This document shows positions 1-9,352 of a stretch of 64,000 bases of DNA, piece after piece. The notes under the pieces are model-generated. The model had not been told where the DNA came from. It saw only the letters and a list, made by a program, of their open reading frames with translations, and ran no database searches. Source of the stretch: Ahrensia sp. (GTDB lineage Bacteria > Pseudomonadota > Alphaproteobacteria > Rhizobiales > Rhizobiaceae); contig JAPPOQ010000030.1 in NCBI GenBank assembly GCA_028817895.1, positions 62,001 to 126,000 of the forward strand. Direction: 5' to 3'. Position 1 is the stretch's first letter. Each line of letters opens with the position of its first letter. The position numbers were made by a program, and so were the translations under genes.

Positions 1-674
1 GCCATGCCGGCATCGAGACCGGCCACGAGACCGCCGGCAAAAATCTGGACGAGAAGCAACGCAACGATTGCAACACCCTGCCAGGTCGCCGAGGCGAGCG
101 CGCCACCTTCATGCCGCACGGTGGAGCGGGCAAGCCACAACGTGTAGGCAAGAATGATACAAGCGAGGGTCAAGTGAACGGCAAGCCTGATCTGGCTGAC
201 ATCCACACGCCCCACGAGACCGGATCTGACCATCCACCAGCCCACAAACCCCTGAAGGCTCCCAAGCGCCAGCAGCACAAGCAGCGGCAATTTCATGTGC
301 GGTGGAATGGCTTTGCGCAGCCAGAACCAAATGAGCGGACCAACAAAGGCCAGACCGATGACACGGCCCAGAAAACGGTGCCCCCATTCCCACCAGAAAA
401 TCACCTTGAACTGCGCCATCGTCATGACCGTGTTGATCGTCTGAAACTCGGTTGTCTCGCGATACATGGCAAAGGCGTCTTCCCAATCTGCTGCGTTGAG
501 CGGCGGAATCGCCCCACGTATGGGTGCCCATTCGGTGATCGACAAACCGGAATCGGTCAGCCGCGTTGCGCCGCCAACCAGCACCATAATCGCCACGAGG
601 ACAGCAACGCCGTAGAGCCACCAGCGAATGGCGGCGAGATCTTTTTCTCGGGCGTGAGAAGCTGAGGTTGGCAT
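1..674 (-). CDS. ctaA: Heme A synthase, COX15/CtaA family (3' end outside window)
   Basis: Converts heme O to heme A for aa3-type cytochrome oxidases, in the inner membrane. The 224 visible residues begin MPTSASHAREKDLAAIRWW and run into a first membrane helix followed by the family signature LVGGATRLTDSGLSITEW. Next comes WWEWGHRFLGR, with one of the conserved heme-ligand histidines, then further hydrophobic helices up to the window edge. I chose the ATG at 672-674 because this frame has no upstream ATG and a GGA lies at SD distance. The stop is beyond base 1. The family is certain; only the exact start is open. Confidence 0.95.
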   Translation of the reverse strand, partial: MPTSASHAREKDLAAIRWWLYGVAVLVAIMVLVGGATRLTDSGLSITEWAPIRGAIPPLNAADWEDAFAMYRETTEFQTINTVMTMAQFKVIFWWEWGHRFLGRVIGLAFVGPLIWFWLRKAIPPHMKLPLLVLLALGSLQGFVGWWMVRSGLVGRVDVSQIRLAVHLTLACIILAYTLWLARSTVRHEGGALASATWQGVAIVALLLVQIFAGGLVAGLDAGM

Positions 675-852
675 GGTGTTCCGGCGCGAAGTCCAAGGGC
701 GCGGTTGATTTGGCTGCGTTGCTTGGAAAAGTAAAGCGGCGCGCGCCGAACCGGATAGACACCAATTGTCGCGCTCACCCGTCTGCCCTTGTTTCAGGCA
801 ACGGCGCTGGTCTATTTCATCACACAGCAACCAAACCGGGCTTCACAGCACC

Positions 853-1071
853 ATGCGCACAACACTGCCAATCAGGGTCAAGAAGATGATGGGAATGTTC
901 CTCATTGTGGTCCTGGTTATTGTCTATGCGCTGGTGGCAGTCGCCGTGGCCACTGCAACGCTCGCCAACGCGCCATGGTATGCGCATATGCTTTATTTCA
1001 TGTTCAGCGGCGTGCTCTGGATCGTGCCGGCCATGGTGATCATCAAATGGATGGCGACTGAAGCCGACTGA
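853..1071 (+). CDS. DUF2842 small membrane protein
   Basis: A 72-residue protein beginning MRTTLPIRVKKMMGM, with two hydrophobic segments (about residues 13-35 and 42-65) and the acidic tail MATEAD. The opening basic stretch, the YALVAVAVA helix and the WIVPAMVIIKWM ending match DUF2842, a small alphaproteobacterial membrane family of unknown role that I recall near ctaA. The frame is open back to 766, but residues before 853 look random, so I start at this ATG. It is divergent from ctaA. Confidence 0.8.
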   Translation: MRTTLPIRVKKMMGMFLIVVLVIVYALVAVAVATATLANAPWYAHMLYFMFSGVLWIVPAMVIIKWMATEAD

Positions 1072-1119
1072 CACGCTGGCTTAGCATGAGATGCAGAGGC
1101 TCGTGTGAGCATCAATGCA

Positions 1120-2178
1120 TCAAGCCACATCCAGCTGGCGAAATCTGCGCCGAAGGCGGGTCGGTAGTCCCGATGCCAGAGGCGCGATATAGCGCAAATC
1201 CTGATACCAGCCATTGACGGAAATGCGCGGCAGCGCGGTCAAATGATCGATATGGGCAGGAAAGATCATACCCGGCCTGGTTGTTACGGCCGTCTCGAAA
1301 CCCATGGCATTGCTCGCCTTGAATTCGCGGGCGCCAGCAGCCGATCTGTAACCAAACGGGTAGGCGAGATGGGCCGGACGCTTGCCCATCTTCTTGGTTA
1401 GGCGATCAAGGCCGTCCAGCAGGTCCGCTTCCATGGCCTGTTGCGACAAGCGGGCAAGCGCCAGATGGTCGTTTCCATGGGCTCCGATGGTGCACAACGG
1501 ATCAGCAGCAAGGGTGCGCAGCTCGTCCCAACTCATAACGGCGTCGCGGGTCGCTGCGTCAATATCGATATCGTATTTCTCACACCAGGCGCGCACCGTG
1601 TCAGCAACATCCGCCTCCGGAACACCGGTCATAAGGTGATGTTCCAGATGGCATAGCGCGTTTCGTTTCTGCGATATGGTCTCGCAATCGAAGGTAAAAC
1701 TGGCTTCATGACCATCAATTTCGATTGATGACTGGTCGCGCACGATTTTTTCGATACCGCGCCACCACATCACGCCCGTGCCGTCGACGAGCCCGGTCGC
1801 AACGTAAACCGTGTAGGGTACATCCATTGCGCGCAGAACCGGTGTACCAAACTCGGCAAAGTCGCGATATCCGTCATCCACCGTAACGGCGGCGAATTTG
1901 CGCCCCTCCACCGGATTTGCGATGCGCTCGCGCACGTCATCCATGGCAACAAAATCGAAACCTCGATCCCGCAAATGCTTGATGGCTGCGGCGAGAAACT
2001 CCGGATGAACGGACAAATGCTTGTTTGGTGAAAATTCGGGTTCAGCGAGTGTCGAAACATGATGCAAGGTCAAGATGACCCCGCATTCGCCGGCCAGCCT
2101 CTCATAGAGCCGGTCGAGACCACTGCCACCGATGGCCGAAAGCGCAAGACGCATTCTTCGAGTTCGAAAATCAATCAT
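1120..2178 (-). CDS. Polysaccharide deacetylase family protein
   Basis: A 352-residue protein with the NodB-type fold of carbohydrate esterase family 4. Visible motifs are GVILTLHHVS near the N-terminus, AAVTVDDGYRDFAEFG (the TxDDG metal-site motif) and GAHGNDHLALARLS (the second metal-binding HxxxH-like motif), then AHLAYPFGYR. No signal peptide is clear, which suggests a cytoplasmic or membrane-peripheral enzyme, as in many EPS loci. The frame is open far upstream, but homology-like sequence begins only at MIDFRTRRMRLALSAIGG; a start at the second Met (MRLALS) is also possible. It is divergent from the acetyltransferase and probably modifies the polysaccharide made by this locus. Confidence 0.85.
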   Translation of the reverse strand: MIDFRTRRMRLALSAIGGSGLDRLYERLAGECGVILTLHHVSTLAEPEFSPNKHLSVHPEFLAAAIKHLRDRGFDFVAMDDVRERIANPVEGRKFAAVTVDDGYRDFAEFGTPVLRAMDVPYTVYVATGLVDGTGVMWWRGIEKIVRDQSSIEIDGHEASFTFDCETISQKRNALCHLEHHLMTGVPEADVADTVRAWCEKYDIDIDAATRDAVMSWDELRTLAADPLCTIGAHGNDHLALARLSQQAMEADLLDGLDRLTKKMGKRPAHLAYPFGYRSAAGAREFKASNAMGFETAVTTRPGMIFPAHIDHLTALPRISVNGWYQDLRYIAPLASGLPTRLRRRFRQLDVA

Positions 2179-2283
2179 AAGCGGCACGACAGGTAAACTG
2201 GAGGCTCCAGCCTTAGGCAAAACTTGTTTAGATTTCCCTGCTAAATCCTGATGTGATGTTCCAATAGCGCGAAGAGCCACAAA

Positions 2284-3477
2284 GTGCCGATCGATCAAGC
2301 GTCTGAGCCTTTGCCGAACAAGAACTCGGAACCAGCGGGGCCGCTGACACTGAGCGTTTCCAGCAATGTTCGCGATGTTCTGAGCGACTGGACGGAACTG
2401 GAGCGTCTTGGTTTGCCGAGCCTGTATCAGCGGCACGAATGGATCACGGCCTGGAATGAAGAACTGAACTCCTCCTCTCACCTTTCTCCGGCCTTTGTGC
2501 TTGGAGAACGTGACAATAAGACCCTGTTCTTGCTGCCATTGGGGATCAGAAGGCTGGGACCGGCGACACTCGTCGAGTGGTTGGCAGACTCGCATTCAAA
2601 CTACCAAACCGGGCTGTTTTCACCTGAATTCATCGCTGCAAGTGGCGCCACCACGATGCAGGATCTGCTCAACGACATTTCGTCAAAGTTTGGCGGCGTC
2701 GATCTTTTCAGCCTGCGCTGCCAGCCGACAAAACTTGCGGGCGAACGCAACCCAATGACGCATCTGCGTCACTACACTTCGTCCAATCCGGCTTTCACAC
2801 TTGACCTTACCGGAGGATTTTCAGCTGCGCTTGATCGCATAGGCGGAGCCAGACGACGCAAGAAATATCGCAAGCAGATCAATCGTATCGGGGGCGAAGA
2901 ACATGTCGCACTGCGCGTGGCACAAACGCCTCAAGATGTCGAAGAGATGCTGGATGAAGCCTTTCAGCACATCGAACAGCGGTTCCGGAAGCTTGGCATA
3001 TTCAATGTGTTCGAGGAGCCGGGCGCGCAGAGTTTCTTCAAACGGCTGGCGACGCAATCCTTGACACTCCAGGAACCGTTGTTGCGGGTGTTTGCGCTGG
3101 AAATCGACGGCAAGATGCGGGCATCTCTGTCTGGCGGCGTGGCGGCCGGCCAGTTTTCGGGTTGCTTCCTGTCGCTCAGCGAAGACGATTATGCTCAATA
3201 TTCGCCAGGCGATCTGCTTCTCTACAAAGTCGCCGAACACTGTGCAAAACAAGGCCTGACCAGCTTTGACTTGGGACGTGGTGAGGAACGCTACAAGCTG
3301 TCATGGACCAACAGAACGGTCGACATGATTGATGTCGTGGTGCCGATGACGGCACTAGGCCACAGCCTTGCCGCCCTGCAGCGCGGAAAATCGGAAGCCA
3401 AACGGCTGGTGCGCAACAATCAGTCCCTGTGGCAGGTGGCAAAGAAAGTGCGCGCAGGCCTTCGCCGCGCCGTCTGA
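2284..3477 (+). CDS. GNAT-fold acetyltransferase, CelD/BcsL type
   Basis: A 397-residue protein starting at GTG. It has the double-GNAT arrangement of the CelD/BcsL 'cellulose biosynthesis' acetyltransferases found in EPS clusters: an N-terminal half with SLYQRHEWITAWNEEL, and a C-terminal half with RRRKKYRKQINR followed by RVFALEIDGKMRASLSGGV and FDLGRGEERYKLSWTN. The last motif (DxGRGEExYKxxW) is a reliable family marker. It probably transfers an acyl group to a polysaccharide or its precursor. It is divergent from the deacetylase, which fits opposing decoration activities, and convergent with the ExoP-like gene. Confidence 0.85.
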   Translation: MPIDQASEPLPNKNSEPAGPLTLSVSSNVRDVLSDWTELERLGLPSLYQRHEWITAWNEELNSSSHLSPAFVLGERDNKTLFLLPLGIRRLGPATLVEWLADSHSNYQTGLFSPEFIAASGATTMQDLLNDISSKFGGVDLFSLRCQPTKLAGERNPMTHLRHYTSSNPAFTLDLTGGFSAALDRIGGARRRKKYRKQINRIGGEEHVALRVAQTPQDVEEMLDEAFQHIEQRFRKLGIFNVFEEPGAQSFFKRLATQSLTLQEPLLRVFALEIDGKMRASLSGGVAAGQFSGCFLSLSEDDYAQYSPGDLLLYKVAEHCAKQGLTSFDLGRGEERYKLSWTNRTVDMIDVVVPMTALGHSLAALQRGKSEAKRLVRNNQSLWQVAKKVRAGLRRAV

Positions 3478-3512
3478 GCCGCAGAGAGTGCTGCTTCGCT
3501 GAAGCTATGTCG

Positions 3513-5705
3513 CTAGGCAGCCATATCCAGACCGACCATTCGACGCTCGTCCCGGTTGGCGTGAATGATGATTGGCTCGGGGAATCGCGCCCGTGTCAGC
3601 ATTTTGCGGGTCAGTCCCGCCGCTGTGGCCTCGGCTGCATTTGTGTCGATTATCAGTATGGTCTCGGTGTTCCAGACACGCCGAAGCCCACCAATATCCG
3701 CCGAACCGCAATCGATGATCAGGAAGTCGTAGGTCGCATCAAGCGCGTCCAGAATGGTCGGCAGTCTCCCTGCGCCGCTTGGCCCAAATTGCGCCATCTG
3801 ACCACCGGTCGGCATAATATGCGCCTGCGACTGCCGGTCATTGTGAATGGCCTGTGAGAACGCCGCCTGACCGGCAAGCAGATCGCAAATCCCGGCAACG
3901 GGTTGAGACCCCAGCATAACCTTGGACGCGTTGCTCTGGCCCGTTAGATCAAGAACGATCGACGTGCGTCCACGCGAGGCCAGAATGCGTGCAAGAGCGA
4001 CCGACCCAGCGGATGTCACTTCGCCCTCAGGAGCGATGACCGCTACGCGCGCCGACCCCAGCATCGCCAATGACTGGGCGGCAATGGCTGCACTGGACGG
4101 CCCATCCGACACCACCGGACTGGTAAGACTTCCCATATTGGGAGCCATGGTTGCCACAGCAGGAGCGGCAGCGGGGCCAGCCGCGGTCGTCGGTGTTTCG
4201 TCTGCGTGCAGATTTTCACCAAACTCGCTTTTGGACTGCGCAGGTGTTGCCTGCGTTTCGAAGGCTGGTTCTGCTTGAACAACAGCGCCCTCAGGCAAGG
4301 GGGATACCCTGTGTGTGGCTGGACGCGCCGTCAACAGCGATACGGCCATAATACCCACAGCGCCCATCAGGAAGACGCCGAAGAAAGCGCCGGCGATGAT
4401 GGGGCCTTTCTTTGGAAAGTAGGATTTCGAAGGCACCTGCGCCTCCGAAAACACAAAGGCATCAGCCGGAACAAACTGCCGGTTTTGGCGCGCACGCGCC
4501 TCTTTGAAGCGAACCAGATAGCTGTTGAGCAATTGGCGTTGGGCGTCGGCTTCCCGCTCAAGGGAACGCAACTCGACCTGTGCGCGGCCAACACGACCGG
4601 CTTCGGACTTCAGCTGATTGCGACGCTGCGCAAGATCTTCCTCGCGGGCACGCGCCACGCGCGCTTCATCCTGCAAGCTCGCTTGTATCTTTTGTGCTTC
4701 ATTCGAAATCTGGCGTGACAACGTTTCAAGCTGTGAGCGCAGCGCCTGTATCCGGGGATGGCCCGGCAACAATGTCGTGGAAAGCTCAGCCAGTTCCGTG
4801 TTCAAATTGACCTGGCGCTCACGCAGCCGCTGGATGAGCGGAGACTGCAAAACGCTGGCTGCGGAATCGAGCGAACCGCTGCGCAGGGCTCTGCTGACAG
4901 CTTCAGCATTTGCTTCGGCACGCGAACGCTGCGACCGCACGCGGCTGAGTTCGGACGACAGTTCCGACAATTCCTGCGTTGCAAGCGTGTCGTTGTCCCG
5001 GCCGCGCAGCAGGTCGGAATTTTCGCGAAACTCCTCGACAGATGCCTCCGCCTTCATCACGCTTTCGCGCAGTCTGGCGAGTTCGGGTTCGAGTTTCTCC
5101 AGCTCGTCTGGAGCCGCACCGCGCTTCAACTCTTCCTGAAGAGACAGATATTCAGCTGCGATCAAATTGGGAACGGCGGCGGCAAGTTCCGGGTCCTCAG
5201 ACGAAAACTCGACAACGATCACGCGTGCCCGGTCTGCCTGATAGACACGCAGCTTGTCGTAATAACTTTCCAGAGTACGATCCATCGACGTTACGCCGCT
5301 GCTTCCTGCGCCCAATCCGACGATCGCCAACAAAGAACGCAGGCCTGATGGGTTGAGCGTCGAATCAAACTCCTCTTTCTCCGAAAGTTTGAGTTTCGAA
5401 ATCACCTGCATGGCGATGGTGCGCGATTCAAGGAGTTGAATTTGATCCGCGACGCCGCGCTCGTCGAACGCCGTCTGCGGTTGAATAGCCTGTGCAGCCG
5501 GGCTGGTCAGAACCGGGTCACTGGCGCGGATCAGAATGCGTGTCTCCGCCCGGTAATGCGGCGACAAAGACTGCACCACCACAAATGCGAGCAGGGCAGC
5601 GATGAAGCTTGCGGCCAGCAGACGAAACTTGTTGCGCCATACGGATGCAAAGATATCGCCAAGATCGATATCCTGATCGCGGGTCAGCTCATATTCTCCG
5701 GCCAT
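3513..5705 (-). CDS. ExoP/Wzc-like polysaccharide co-polymerase with degenerate kinase domain
   Basis: A 730-residue inner-membrane chain-length regulator. Order: cytoplasmic start MAGEYELTRDQDIDLGDIF, helix 1 (RLLAASFIAALLAFVVVQSL), a periplasmic Wzz region with long coiled coil (about residues 190-420), helix 2 (IIAGAFFGVFLMGAVGIMAV), an Ala/Pro-rich linker, and a C-terminal BY-kinase-like fold. The P-loop position reads VIAPEGEVTSAGSVALA without the GK(S/T) of Walker A; a hydrophobic FLIIDCG strand remains at the Walker B position, and no tyrosine-rich tail follows. The kinase therefore looks inactive. The frame is open to 5873, but the membrane-proximal Met at 5705 fits the family. It is divergent from the export lipoprotein gene. 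Confidence 0.88.
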   Translation of the reverse strand: MAGEYELTRDQDIDLGDIFASVWRNKFRLLAASFIAALLAFVVVQSLSPHYRAETRILIRASDPVLTSPAAQAIQPQTAFDERGVADQIQLLESRTIAMQVISKLKLSEKEEFDSTLNPSGLRSLLAIVGLGAGSSGVTSMDRTLESYYDKLRVYQADRARVIVVEFSSEDPELAAAVPNLIAAEYLSLQEELKRGAAPDELEKLEPELARLRESVMKAEASVEEFRENSDLLRGRDNDTLATQELSELSSELSRVRSQRSRAEANAEAVSRALRSGSLDSAASVLQSPLIQRLRERQVNLNTELAELSTTLLPGHPRIQALRSQLETLSRQISNEAQKIQASLQDEARVARAREEDLAQRRNQLKSEAGRVGRAQVELRSLEREADAQRQLLNSYLVRFKEARARQNRQFVPADAFVFSEAQVPSKSYFPKKGPIIAGAFFGVFLMGAVGIMAVSLLTARPATHRVSPLPEGAVVQAEPAFETQATPAQSKSEFGENLHADETPTTAAGPAAAPAVATMAPNMGSLTSPVVSDGPSSAAIAAQSLAMLGSARVAVIAPEGEVTSAGSVALARILASRGRTSIVLDLTGQSNASKVMLGSQPVAGICDLLAGQAAFSQAIHNDRQSQAHIMPTGGQMAQFGPSGAGRLPTILDALDATYDFLIIDCGSADIGGLRRVWNTETILIIDTNAAEATAAGLTRKMLTRARFPEPIIIHANRDERRMVGLDMAA

Positions 5706-5960
5706 TTCAAACACACCGCCAGACACATTGAATCGACTGCGAGTTTCTTCGCTTATGGTAACCAAGCCGTTAACCAATTGCGTTGCGCCGTTTGCGCGGA
5801 TCAGCAATTGCCTGCGGCTGCGATCCCGCCAGAGTTTACGGTGAATTAACCATGATTGGATTTTATTCGGCACAAGCGCGCTCAGTTCTTTGGCGCCAAC
5901 TGTAACCGGATAGGCCAGGCGGATTTTCGCGCCTCGTCCTGAAGTCGAGTAGGTTTTGTC

Positions 5961-6536
5961 ATGAACAGGCGTGGGTTTCTCGTCACCTGCCTTTCCGGCG
6001 CTGCTGCGCTGTCAGCTCTTTCCGGCTGCGCAACCGCCTATAATCCGCCGGCTGCCGCTTTTCATGAGATATTGCAGAAGCCCTATCGCCTCGACGCCGG
6101 CGATCAGTTGCGCATCACCGTGTTTGAGCAGGAAGAACTCACCAACACCTATCAGGTCGACAAGGCAGGCTACATCGCCTTCCCACTCGTCGGAGCCGTT
6201 CCTGCCCGGGGCCACACCATCAAGGATGTTGAAAGAACCGTTGCGCAGAAACTCGCTGAGGGCTTCATTCGAAATCCGGATGTCTCCGTCGAGGTGAACC
6301 GCTACCGCCCATTTTTCATTATGGGTGAAGTATCAACCGGCGGGCAATACACCTATGTCCCTGGAATGACGGTGCAAAACGCTATCGCGATTGCAGGTGG
6401 CTACACTGCACGAGCAGACCAGCAAACCGTAGATATCACCAGATCAATCAACGGCAAGGTGCTGACCGGTCGAGTGCCGATTACCGACCCCATCATGCCC
6501 AGCGACACGATCCACGTTCGCGAGCGCGTTTTTTAG
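5961..6536 (+). CDS. Polysaccharide export lipoprotein, Wza/ExoF/GumB family
   Basis: A 191-residue outer-membrane or periplasmic export component. The N-terminus MNRRGFLVTCLSGAAALSAL followed by SGCA is a lipoprotein signal with lipobox LSGC. The mature part holds the Poly_export domain (YRLDAGDQLRITVFEQEELTN, then YIAFPLVGAVPARGHT) and a SLBB-like segment (FFIMGEVSTGGQYTYVPGMT). It is short compared with Wza, like other ExoF/GumB relatives, so the outer-membrane barrel helix is missing. It lies 9 bp before the glycosyltransferase and likely starts the rightward EPS operon. The 255-bp divergent gap to the ExoP-like gene should hold both promoters. Confidence 0.92.
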   Translation: MNRRGFLVTCLSGAAALSALSGCATAYNPPAAAFHEILQKPYRLDAGDQLRITVFEQEELTNTYQVDKAGYIAFPLVGAVPARGHTIKDVERTVAQKLAEGFIRNPDVSVEVNRYRPFFIMGEVSTGGQYTYVPGMTVQNAIAIAGGYTARADQQTVDITRSINGKVLTGRVPITDPIMPSDTIHVRERVF

Positions 6537-6545
6537 GACACCATC

Positions 6546-7697
6546 ATGTCGGCAGCAGACGGCGAACCTGCGCTGCGCATCATGCATTGCTTCCGCTCAC
6601 CAGTGGGCGGAATTTTCCGGCATGTTCGGGACCTGATCGACGAGCAAATTGCCGAAGGACATCAGGTCGGCATCATTTGCGACGACAATACCGGCGGGAA
6701 TCTCGAAGAGAGCCTTTTGGAGGCCGTACGCCCCAAACTCGCGTTGGGCTTGCATCGTGTTTCGATGGAGAGAGCGATATCTCCGAGCGACCTGGCGGTG
6801 ACGTGGAAACTCTATCGCCAGGTGAAAGCGCTCAATCTCGACATTTTACACTCCCACGGTGCCAAAGGCGGCGCCTATGCGCGCATTATCGGCACATTGC
6901 TGCGCATGCGGTCTTCAAGACCGGCCCGGCTCTACTGTCCGCATGGCGGTTCCATCCATTACGACAAAACAAAGATTGGCGGACGGGTATTTTTCACGCT
7001 CGAACGCATCATGGAACGGTTCACCGATCGGCTGATATTCGTGAGCTCGTATGAAAAGAACGGCTACTTCGAGAAGGTCGGCGAACCACCCTGCCCGTGG
7101 TCTTTGGTCTATAATGGCCTGACAGAAGCCGAATTCGACCCGGTCGAACCCGCGAAGGATGCGACCGATTTCCTTTATGTGGGGATGATGCGTGATCTCA
7201 AAGGCGTCGACCTCTTTCTTGATGCCCTTCCGCTCATTGCTGACAATGCCGGTCCAAACATCAGCGCGACGCTGGTTGGCGAAGGCCCTGATCTGGCTCG
7301 CTACAAGGATCGCGCCAAAGCCTTTGATGAACGCATTCAGGTGCGTTTTTTCGACGCCATGCCTGTGCGAGAAGCCTTCAAGCTCGGCCGGGTGATGGTT
7401 GTACCCTCACGCGCGGAAAGCATGCCCTACATCGTGCTTGAAGCCTTGGCGGCGCGCATTCCGCTTGTTGCCACCCGAGTGGGCGGTATTCCGGAAATTT
7501 ACGCCGAACATGCTGAACAATTGGTTGAGCCGGCCAGCTCAAGCGCCCTGGCACAAAAAATGGGCGACGCTCTGCATTGCCCAAGCGCGCTTTCGCATAC
7601 GGGCGCCTTGCTGCCACGCATTAAGGATCGATTCTCCACGACCACGATGGCGGCAAGCATTATGGACGCCTACAAGGCCACGATTTCAAACAAATAA
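6546..7697 (+). CDS. Glycosyltransferase family 4
   Basis: A 383-residue cytoplasmic or peripheral GT-B enzyme. The N-terminal acceptor domain begins LRIMHCFRSPVGGIFRHVRDL. The C-terminal nucleotide-sugar domain has FLYVGMMRDLKGVDLFLDAL, VMVVPSRAESMPYIVLEALA and PLVATRVGGIPEI, which include the GT4 EX7E-type region (SRAESMPYIVLEA). It transfers a sugar to the lipid-linked EPS repeat unit; donor and linkage cannot be read from the sequence. It sits between the export lipoprotein and the initiating transferase on the same strand. Confidence 0.93.
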   Translation: MSAADGEPALRIMHCFRSPVGGIFRHVRDLIDEQIAEGHQVGIICDDNTGGNLEESLLEAVRPKLALGLHRVSMERAISPSDLAVTWKLYRQVKALNLDILHSHGAKGGAYARIIGTLLRMRSSRPARLYCPHGGSIHYDKTKIGGRVFFTLERIMERFTDRLIFVSSYEKNGYFEKVGEPPCPWSLVYNGLTEAEFDPVEPAKDATDFLYVGMMRDLKGVDLFLDALPLIADNAGPNISATLVGEGPDLARYKDRAKAFDERIQVRFFDAMPVREAFKLGRVMVVPSRAESMPYIVLEALAARIPLVATRVGGIPEIYAEHAEQLVEPASSSALAQKMGDALHCPSALSHTGALLPRIKDRFSTTTMAASIMDAYKATISNK

Positions 7698-7745
7698 TCG
7701 ATTGAGGCAATCGTCGCGGAAAGGGTTTCTTAGCGGCTTTTGCCT

Positions 7746-9341
7746 ATGGTTATACCAGTTTCGAGTATACTGGTTAGCGTTCCTGTTATGTCCGTGTCAG
7801 ACCCTTCAGATCCGAAGAGCACCTACAACGCACAAGCCGTTATGGCGTCGAGTATTGCTTCCGCGTCCCAAGGACCGCGCGGCGCAATCACGCTGAACGA
7901 GCGGGCTCAGCAGGTGGCATCGCAATTCGCCCAAAATGCGATCTCTCCGTTTCTGCTCGCCTCCGTCCTTAGGCTCATTGAGTTCACGGCGGTCTTCACA
8001 ATCGGCCTTGGCGTCTACGTGATGTATGTTGTGCCGCTGGACGGTTTCCGGGCAGTCTTCATCATTCCTCCCTTTCTGGGCGCGGCGCTGACACTGATCG
8101 CCCTACAGGCCACTGACAGCTATCAAATGAGCGCTCTGCGCACGCATGTGCGCCAGATGGGTCGGGTTTTGTTGGCGTGGACAGCCGTATTTGCAGCGCT
8201 GGCTTTGACAGCGTTTTTTCTGCGCATTTCGCTCGAGTTTTCGCGCGTCTGGTTCGGCACCTGGTATCTCTCCGGGCTTGTTTTCTTCGTCATGTTTCGC
8301 GGCATTGTGGCATCGCTGGTGCACAAATGGGCGCTTGACGGTCGTCTGGAACGCCGTGCGGTGATCGTTGGCGGCGGCAAGAACGCCGAAGACCTCATCA
8401 ACTCGCTAGAAGCGCAAGCCGACAACGACATCCGCATTTGCGGCATCTTTGATGATCGTTCCGGCGACCGTTCGCCGCCCATGGTGGCGGGTTATCCCAA
8501 ACTCGGCTCTATCTCGGAGTTGGTGGAGTTTGGCCGCAAGGCACGCATCGATATGTTGATCGTTTCCCTGCCCATCACGGCGGAAGGCCGCGTTCTGCAG
8601 CTGCTCAAGAAGGTGTGGGTGTTGCCGGTCGATATTCGTCTGTCAGCCCATACCAACAAGTTGCGGTTCCGCCCGCGTTCCTATTCCTATGTGGGCTCAG
8701 TTCCGTTTCTCGACGTCTTCGACAAACCGATTGCTGACTGGGATTCGGTGATGAAACGCGGTTTCGACATCTTTTTCAGCTGTCTGGCGCTCATCCTTTT
8801 GTCGCCGGTCATGCTGGCAACGGCTATCGCGATCAAGCTTGAAAGCAAGGGCCCGGTCATCTTCCGCCAGAAGCGCTTCGGCTTCAACAATGAGGTGGTC
8901 GAAGTGCTGAAGTTCCGCTCCATGTATACCGACATGGCAGATCACGACGCCAAAAAGGTCGTCACCAAGGATGATCCGCGTGTCACCAAGGTTGGCCGCA
9001 TCATCCGCAAAACATCGATCGACGAATTGCCACAACTCATCAATGTGCTGAGCGGTCGCTTGTCGCTGGTTGGCCCGCGCCCGCATGCCGTCAACGCGCA
9101 TACGCAAAACAAGCTGTGGGACGAGGTTGTCGACGGCTACTTTGGCCGCCACAAGGTCAAGCCCGGCGTGACCGGCTGGGCGCAAATCAATGGCTGGCGT
9201 GGTGAAGTCGACAATGACGAGAAAATCCGCCGTCGCGTCGAGCATGATCTCTACTATATCGAGAACTGGTCGATCATGTTCGACCTCTACATCCTGCTTG
9301 CGACGCCGCTGAAGCTGCTGAACACCGAAAACGCCTATTGA
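7746..9341 (+). CDS. Undecaprenyl-phosphate sugar-1-phosphate transferase (ExoY/WcaJ type)
   Basis: A 531-residue polyprenyl-phosphate hexose-1-phosphate transferase that starts repeat-unit synthesis. Several N-terminal helices (about residues 60-190) lead to a CoA-binding-like Rossmann segment (AVIVGGGKNAEDLINSLEAQ). The catalytic domain has the re-entrant helix FDIFFSCLALILLSPVMLA, VLKFRSMYTD, SIDELPQLINVLSGRLSLVG plus PRPHA, and KPGVTGWAQINGWRGE. The full-length architecture is WcaJ/WbaP-like rather than short ExoY. The start could be TTG 7740, ATG 7746 or ATG 7788; I chose 7746. It overlaps no neighbour and is followed closely by the ligase-like gene. Confidence 0.93.
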   Translation: MVIPVSSILVSVPVMSVSDPSDPKSTYNAQAVMASSIASASQGPRGAITLNERAQQVASQFAQNAISPFLLASVLRLIEFTAVFTIGLGVYVMYVVPLDGFRAVFIIPPFLGAALTLIALQATDSYQMSALRTHVRQMGRVLLAWTAVFAALALTAFFLRISLEFSRVWFGTWYLSGLVFFVMFRGIVASLVHKWALDGRLERRAVIVGGGKNAEDLINSLEAQADNDIRICGIFDDRSGDRSPPMVAGYPKLGSISELVEFGRKARIDMLIVSLPITAEGRVLQLLKKVWVLPVDIRLSAHTNKLRFRPRSYSYVGSVPFLDVFDKPIADWDSVMKRGFDIFFSCLALILLSPVMLATAIAIKLESKGPVIFRQKRFGFNNEVVEVLKFRSMYTDMADHDAKKVVTKDDPRVTKVGRIIRKTSIDELPQLINVLSGRLSLVGPRPHAVNAHTQNKLWDEVVDGYFGRHKVKPGVTGWAQINGWRGEVDNDEKIRRRVEHDLYYIENWSIMFDLYILLATPLKLLNTENAY

Positions 9342-9352
9342 GGTCGGCTGTC

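Noticed and set aside
111-665. 184-codon ORF on the plus strand at the left edge
   Set aside because: It is antisense to ctaA, whose minus-strand frame gives clear family motifs.
2179-2595. N-terminal extension of the deacetylase frame up to 2595
   Set aside because: It would overlap the divergent acetyltransferase gene, and the extra residues look like antisense sequence.
4618-5348. Long plus-strand ORFs inside the ExoP-like gene
   Set aside because: They mirror the coiled-coil coding region, have Ser/Arg-rich composition, and no start signal or homology.
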